From assembly GCA_035403225.1 (NCBI GenBank), contig DAONET010000059.1:1-6421 (forward strand): 6,421 nucleotides of DNA, read 5' to 3'. The notes under the pieces are model-generated. The model was not told where the DNA came from. It ran no database searches and saw nothing but the letters and a program-made list of their open reading frames with translations. Made by a program: the position numbers and the translations under genes. The stretch comes from DAIRDK01 sp035403225 (lineage in GTDB: Bacteria; Bacteroidota; Bacteroidia; Bacteroidales; FEN-979). Position 1 is the stretch's first letter. Each line of letters begins with the position of its first letter. This document shows positions 5,480-6,421 of this stretch, one piece after another.

Positions 5480-6406
5480 ATGATAAAGGTACTCTCAGTT
5501 AACACCTCCAAAAAAACGGGAACAATTAAACTACCCGTTCCCGGTATCAAACTTACAGAGAACGGAGTTGAAGGCGACGCCCATGCTGGTCCGTGGAACC
5601 GGCAGGTAAGCTTGCTTGGTACGGAGAGTATCCGAAAATTCGAAAAGGATGCCGGAAGGACTATTGCTCCCGGTGAATTTGCAGAGAACATTACGACCAG
5701 CGGGATGGAGCTGTGGAAGTGCAAGCCGCTCGACCGGTTTATGAACGATGAGGTAGTGCTGGAGGTAACCCAGATCGGCAAGGAGTGTCATGGTACAAGT
5801 TGTTCCATCTTTAGAGAGGTCGGGAATTGCGTCATGCCGAAAGAGGGTATCTTTTGCAGGGTGCTTATGCCCGGTACATTGAAACCAGGAGCCTCCCTCA
5901 CCTATTTCCCGAAAAAGTACACCATTCAGGTCATCACCCTCTCCGACCGTGCCTCCGCCGGCCACTACGAAGACAAATCCGGCCCCCGCCTCATGGAACT
6001 CATTAACTCTTTCTTCGATTCATACCAAGCACCACGTACCACGCACCACAAATTAATCCCCGACAGCCCCGACAAACTCAGTTCCCTGCTCAAAAAGGCG
6101 CAAGCCGATCAGCCCGACTTCCTCTTCACAACCGGCGGCACCGGAATCGGGCCGAAGGATATCACACCTGATATTGTGAAGCCCTTTCTCGACAAGGAGA
6201 TACCCGGAATCATGGATGCGATCAGGATGAAATACGGCATGGAGAAGCCCCAGGCTTTATTGAGCCGGAGTATTGCGGGTGTGATGGGAAAGACGCTGGT
6301 TTTCTGCCTTCCCGGCAGTGTCAGGGCGGTAAATGAGTACTTTGCCGAGATCAGCAGATCACTGTTTCACATGATCTACATGATCCACAATCTCGATTCT
6401 CATTAA
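5480..6406 (+). CDS. mogA: MOSC domain / molybdopterin adenylyltransferase (MogA/MoaB) fusion protein
   Basis: This 308-residue protein joins two Moco-related domains. Residues 1-143 are a MOSC domain: VNTSKKTGTIK near the start, GVEGDAHAG (29-37), QVSLLG (42-47), PGEFAENIT (64-72) and a cysteine-rich stretch GKECHGTSC (100-108) followed by NCVMPKEGIFCRVL (116-129). MOSC domains are linked to sulfur transfer and Moco binding, and the cysteine region is the likely functional site. Residues 147-308 are a MogA/MoaB domain, which adenylylates molybdopterin for MoeA. Its motifs are TLSDRASAGHYEDKSGP (153-169), LIPDS with D195 (equivalent to E. coli MogA D49), TTGGTGIGPKDITPD (217-231, D227 equivalent to E. 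coli D82), the PGIMDAIR helix and LPGS (277-280). The linker between the two is only a few residues. It starts 22 bp after moaC behind an AT-rich leader. Reading the whole as one polypeptide is secure, since the frame is open throughout. Confidence 0.93.
   Translation: MIKVLSVNTSKKTGTIKLPVPGIKLTENGVEGDAHAGPWNRQVSLLGTESIRKFEKDAGRTIAPGEFAENITTSGMELWKCKPLDRFMNDEVVLEVTQIGKECHGTSCSIFREVGNCVMPKEGIFCRVLMPGTLKPGASLTYFPKKYTIQVITLSDRASAGHYEDKSGPRLMELINSFFDSYQAPRTTHHKLIPDSPDKLSSLLKKAQADQPDFLFTTGGTGIGPKDITPDIVKPFLDKEIPGIMDAIRMKYGMEKPQALLSRSIAGVMGKTLVFCLPGSVRAVNEYFAEISRSLFHMIYMIHNLDSH
6024..6051 (+). repeat. Imperfect 7-nt tandem repeat (four units) inside the MogA domain
   Basis: Four consecutive 7-base units read accaagc, accacgt, accacgc, accacaa. 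They encode a surface-loop segment around residues 182-191 (YQAPRTTHHK), between the first helix of the MogA domain and the LIPDS strand. The unit length is not a multiple of three, so the repeat is not a protein repeat. This loop is about 3 residues longer here than in E. coli MogA. It may be a trace of a short genomic repeat, or chance. Confidence 0.45.
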
Positions 6407-6421
6407 ATCGTAATTCGCAAT

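Larger units (their letters stand above)
1..6406 (+). other. Probable single operon for Mo/W uptake and Moco synthesis
   Basis: All eight genes share one strand. Successive junctions are: 11 bp gap, 4 bp overlap, 0 bp, 2 bp gap, 17 bp overlap, 4 bp overlap, 22 bp gap. No promoter-sized spacer or terminator hairpin lies between them. The order is regulator, importer (binding protein, permease, ATPase), then moeA, moaA, moaC and MOSC-mogA. The 15 bases after the last stop are too few to judge whether the operon continues. Co-transcription is inferred from spacing. Confidence 0.75.

Noticed and set aside
5531..5965. Minus-strand open frame of 144 codons opposite the MOSC domain
   Set aside because: It is a shadow of the fusion gene. 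The plus-strand frame carries recognisable MOSC motifs and the minus-strand product does not resemble any known family.
6407..6421. Transcription terminator after the last gene
   Set aside because: Only 15 bases remain and no hairpin or T-run is visible in them.

Overview
The window is a dense, one-directional (+ strand) molybdenum/tungsten operon. It runs from the end of a ModE-like DNA-binding protein, through a complete oxyanion ABC importer, into four genes of molybdopterin (Moco) cofactor synthesis. The eight genes are almost touching: overlaps of 4 and 17 bp, directly abutting genes, and no gap longer than 22 bp. The simplest reading is one transcript whose promoter lies upstream of the window. 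There is no intergenic stretch over 300 bases, and I see no RNA gene, CRISPR array, insertion sequence or convincing terminator.

Layout: 1-294 ModE-type winged-helix protein (5' end cut off by the window). 306-1208 periplasmic oxyanion-binding protein of the WtpA/archaeal-ModA type. 1205-2002 permease. 2003-3055 ATPase with a C-terminal TOBE-like domain. 3058-4230 MoeA. 4214-5014 an unusually short MoaA. 5011-5457 MoaC. 5480-6406 a fusion of a MOSC domain with a MogA/MoaB domain.

How the genes fit together: the importer brings molybdate (or tungstate) into the cell. MoaA and MoaC turn GTP into cyclic pyranopterin monophosphate. The MogA half of the fusion adenylylates molybdopterin, and MoeA inserts the metal. 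The MOSC half is of the kind linked to sulfur handling or Moco delivery. The molybdopterin synthase genes (moaD, moaE), moeB and mobA are not in this window and must lie elsewhere or downstream.

Organism: most likely a Bacteroidota (Bacteroidales-like) bacterium. The reasons are A-rich start regions mostly without a Shine-Dalgarno sequence, a WtpA-type binding protein in a Moco operon, the compact MoaA, and the MOSC-MogA fusion, an arrangement I associate with that phylum. This is inference from sequence style and not a database result.

Nothing here is clearly a new biological system. The points most worth a second look are the compact MoaA, which lacks about 60 residues yet keeps all its cluster cysteines, the MOSC-MogA fusion, the sensor-less regulator, and a short 7-nt repeat embedded in the fusion gene.
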